DNA of 64,000 nt from an uncultured Maribacter sp. (GTDB lineage Bacteria > Bacteroidota > Bacteroidia > Flavobacteriales > Flavobacteriaceae): assembly GCF_947496775.1 (NCBI RefSeq), contig NZ_CANMDU010000006.1, forward strand, positions 62,001-126,000. The letters run 5' to 3'. The notes below the pieces were generated by a model. That model was given only the letters and a program-made list of their open reading frames with translations. It ran no database searches and was not told the DNA's origin. Within the stretch, counting starts at the first letter, position 1. Every line of letters starts with the position of its first letter. Shown here in pieces: positions 62,908-64,000 of this stretch. The translations under genes were made by a program, and so were the position numbers.

Positions 62908-64000
62908 TTAAATGGCTTTTAGGTTAGTTGACAATCTTAATAGTCCTAAAACTCCTAATACTCCCCATAGAAATAGAGCTAGTATAGAAATTATTTCATT
63001 TTTAAACACTTTTGTAGTACTCAAAAAGTTGTATTCGAAAGGAGGAAATTTTTTCCAATAATCTCTGGAAATAGTGTTTGGACCTGCCTTGCCTTTATTC
63101 GGAATTAAATCCATTTGTAAACGATTCATTTCTTGAGCTAGTTTAAATCTATAGGCCTCTGCTTTACCTTTAAAATGTAAAAACGATTTAAAATCGGTAC
63201 CAGATAAAGCCGTAGATAAATTTTTGATAGCTGTGTAAGGGTTTACAAAAGCGGAGTAGCGCTCTAGATTATTTTGTTTACTGTAAACATCATAAAGCTT
63301 TTCTTGATGTTCTAGATAAACTTTAGTGCTTAAAGCTTCTCCTTTGGCCATAATGAAGCCACCATAATTAAAAGGAAGATCTGCTACTTTTTCTACATTA
63401 TTTGCTAAAAGAACTGAATCTTTTATTGCTTTAAAATGTGGATCATCAGGGTTATGACTATCACCTTGCTTAATCAAATCGTGCTCTACAGCAGTTTCCA
63501 TTTCTATTTTAGAAGGTGTAGGGTATAGGTAATACCCTATTGCTTGTAATGATTTTGGAACAATGATTACAAAAAGTAACCATATTCCCAAAAGTTTTAC
63601 CAAAGCACCTTTTGCTGTTTTACTAAAGGCTGAAACCAAAATGGTAATAGCTGATAAAATACCGAAAAATAAAATGTAAGAGACCAAAAGTATACTATAT
63701 CTGAATGGACTCTCTGCTTGCATAACATCGTGAGATTCTATAACCACAAAAAACAATAAAACAATAAATACAGTGAACAGAAATAGCAAGGATAAACTCC
63801 AAAGCCCTAGCCATTTTCCAAAAACAATCTCCCTTCTCGTAATACCCTGACCAATTAGTAATTTTAATGTACCATTTTCGCGTTCACGAGCAATAGTTGC
63901 AAACCCTAAGTAAAAAATTAATAAAGGAACAATTACCTTTAATAGCATCGCTAGACTTACCTCACCAAAGCGCAACAATCCAGTAGACATACTAGCCTCA
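62908..64000 (-). CDS. ABC-2-type permease (DUF3526 family), 5' end outside window
   Basis: At least 363 codons of a second DUF3526-type ABC permease, homologous to the one that follows. The frame is open to the window edge; the ATG at 63990 is internal, because the family has an N-terminal membrane span and extracytoplasmic loop of about 100 residues that is missing here. The visible part begins with a span (LAMLLKVIVPLLIFYLGFAT). It then has the coupling helix ARERENGTLKLLIGQGITRREIV, more spans, an extracytoplasmic region and the C-terminal span LFLWGVLGVLGLLRL. Its stop directly adjoins the next permease start. The ATPase gene is presumably upstream, outside this window. Confidence 0.88.
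   Translation of the reverse strand, partial: EASMSTGLLRFGEVSLAMLLKVIVPLLIFYLGFATIARERENGTLKLLIGQGITRREIVFGKWLGLWSLSLLFLFTVFIVLLFFVVIESHDVMQAESPFRYSILLVSYILFFGILSAITILVSAFSKTAKGALVKLLGIWLLFVIIVPKSLQAIGYYLYPTPSKIEMETAVEHDLIKQGDSHNPDDPHFKAIKDSVLLANNVEKVADLPFNYGGFIMAKGEALSTKVYLEHQEKLYDVYSKQNNLERYSAFVNPYTAIKNLSTALSGTDFKSFLHFKGKAEAYRFKLAQEMNRLQMDLIPNKGKAGPNTISRDYWKKFPPFEYNFLSTTKVFKNEIISILALFLWGVLGVLGLLRLSTNLKAI

Overview
The window looks like a chromosomal segment of a marine member of the Bacteroidota, most likely Flavobacteriaceae. The DNA is AT-rich, and several genes are preceded by the Bacteroidota -7 box TAnnTTTG instead of a Shine-Dalgarno-led sigma70 promoter. Typical families are present: DUF1080, SCO1, YHYH and MORN lipoproteins, a FecI/FecR/STN-TonB receptor/DUF4249 block, M949_RS01915, DUF3526 ABC permeases, 7TM-AraC regulators and a secreted GH2 beta-galactosidase. 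No rRNA, tRNA, CRISPR array, insertion sequence or prophage was recognised. Genus cannot be set from the sequence alone.

Layout. 1-4.2 kb: DUF962 membrane protein, an Lrp regulator divergent from a PLP amino-acid decarboxylase, then a DUF1080 lipoprotein overlapping a membrane class III nucleotide cyclase. 4.3-10.6 kb: a patch of unrelated single genes (lipoprotein, PhzF, AraC-GyrI, DinB, AraC, exported VOC protein, DoxX-like) separated by degenerate, foldable intergenic repeats, with gene fragments. 10.6-19.6 kb: ankyrin protein, an export/porin/reductase group (HbpS/GlcG-like protein, beta-propeller-Dabb, OprB-type porin, SDR), a VOC protein and the beta-galactosidase. 19.7-23.1 kb: a second patch of the same repeat type carrying an AIPR phage-defence gene and two small membrane-protein genes, one frameshifted. 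23.3-26.6 kb: minus-strand operon YHYH-MORN-SCO1-sulfatase. 26.8-30 kb: NrtR regulator divergent from nadV and a PRPP-synthetase-like gene (NAD salvage). 30-34.4 kb: small GrpE-like candidate, a large divergent Hsp70 and a convergent membrane protein. 34.8-42.9 kb: cation-chloride cotransporter, two tandem DEAD-box helicases, LamG/PKD lipoprotein, PII and Amt. 43-48 kb: AraC regulator, NAD(P)-binding protein under a 23-bp hairpin, an LRR lipoprotein gene broken by one in-frame TAA, and phospholipase A. 48.2-50 kb: Rrf2 Fe-S regulator with cupin and group III globin (probable NO/redox response). 50-64 kb: surface proteins, DJ-1/PfpI protein with a 7TM-AraC regulator, the FecI/FecR/TonB receptor/DUF4249 uptake block, DUF4386, and two DUF3526 ABC permeases running off the window end.

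The most unusual signal is the pair of cassette-like patches. In several of them the sequence just before a gene (GTTGTGTAC, GTTGTAGGCCA, GTTGTACGCAAGCT, GTTAGCGAA) is the near-exact inverse of the sequence just after that same gene, and it differs from cassette to cassette. Two of the intervening repeats keep the same hairpin through a compensatory base change. Both patches open with a near-identical promoter/leader placed 36-38 bases before the first boundary site. This is the logic of integron cassettes, but the sites do not match the classical GTTRRRY core and no integrase gene lies in the window. Integron-like mobility is therefore an inference that needs genome-wide testing.
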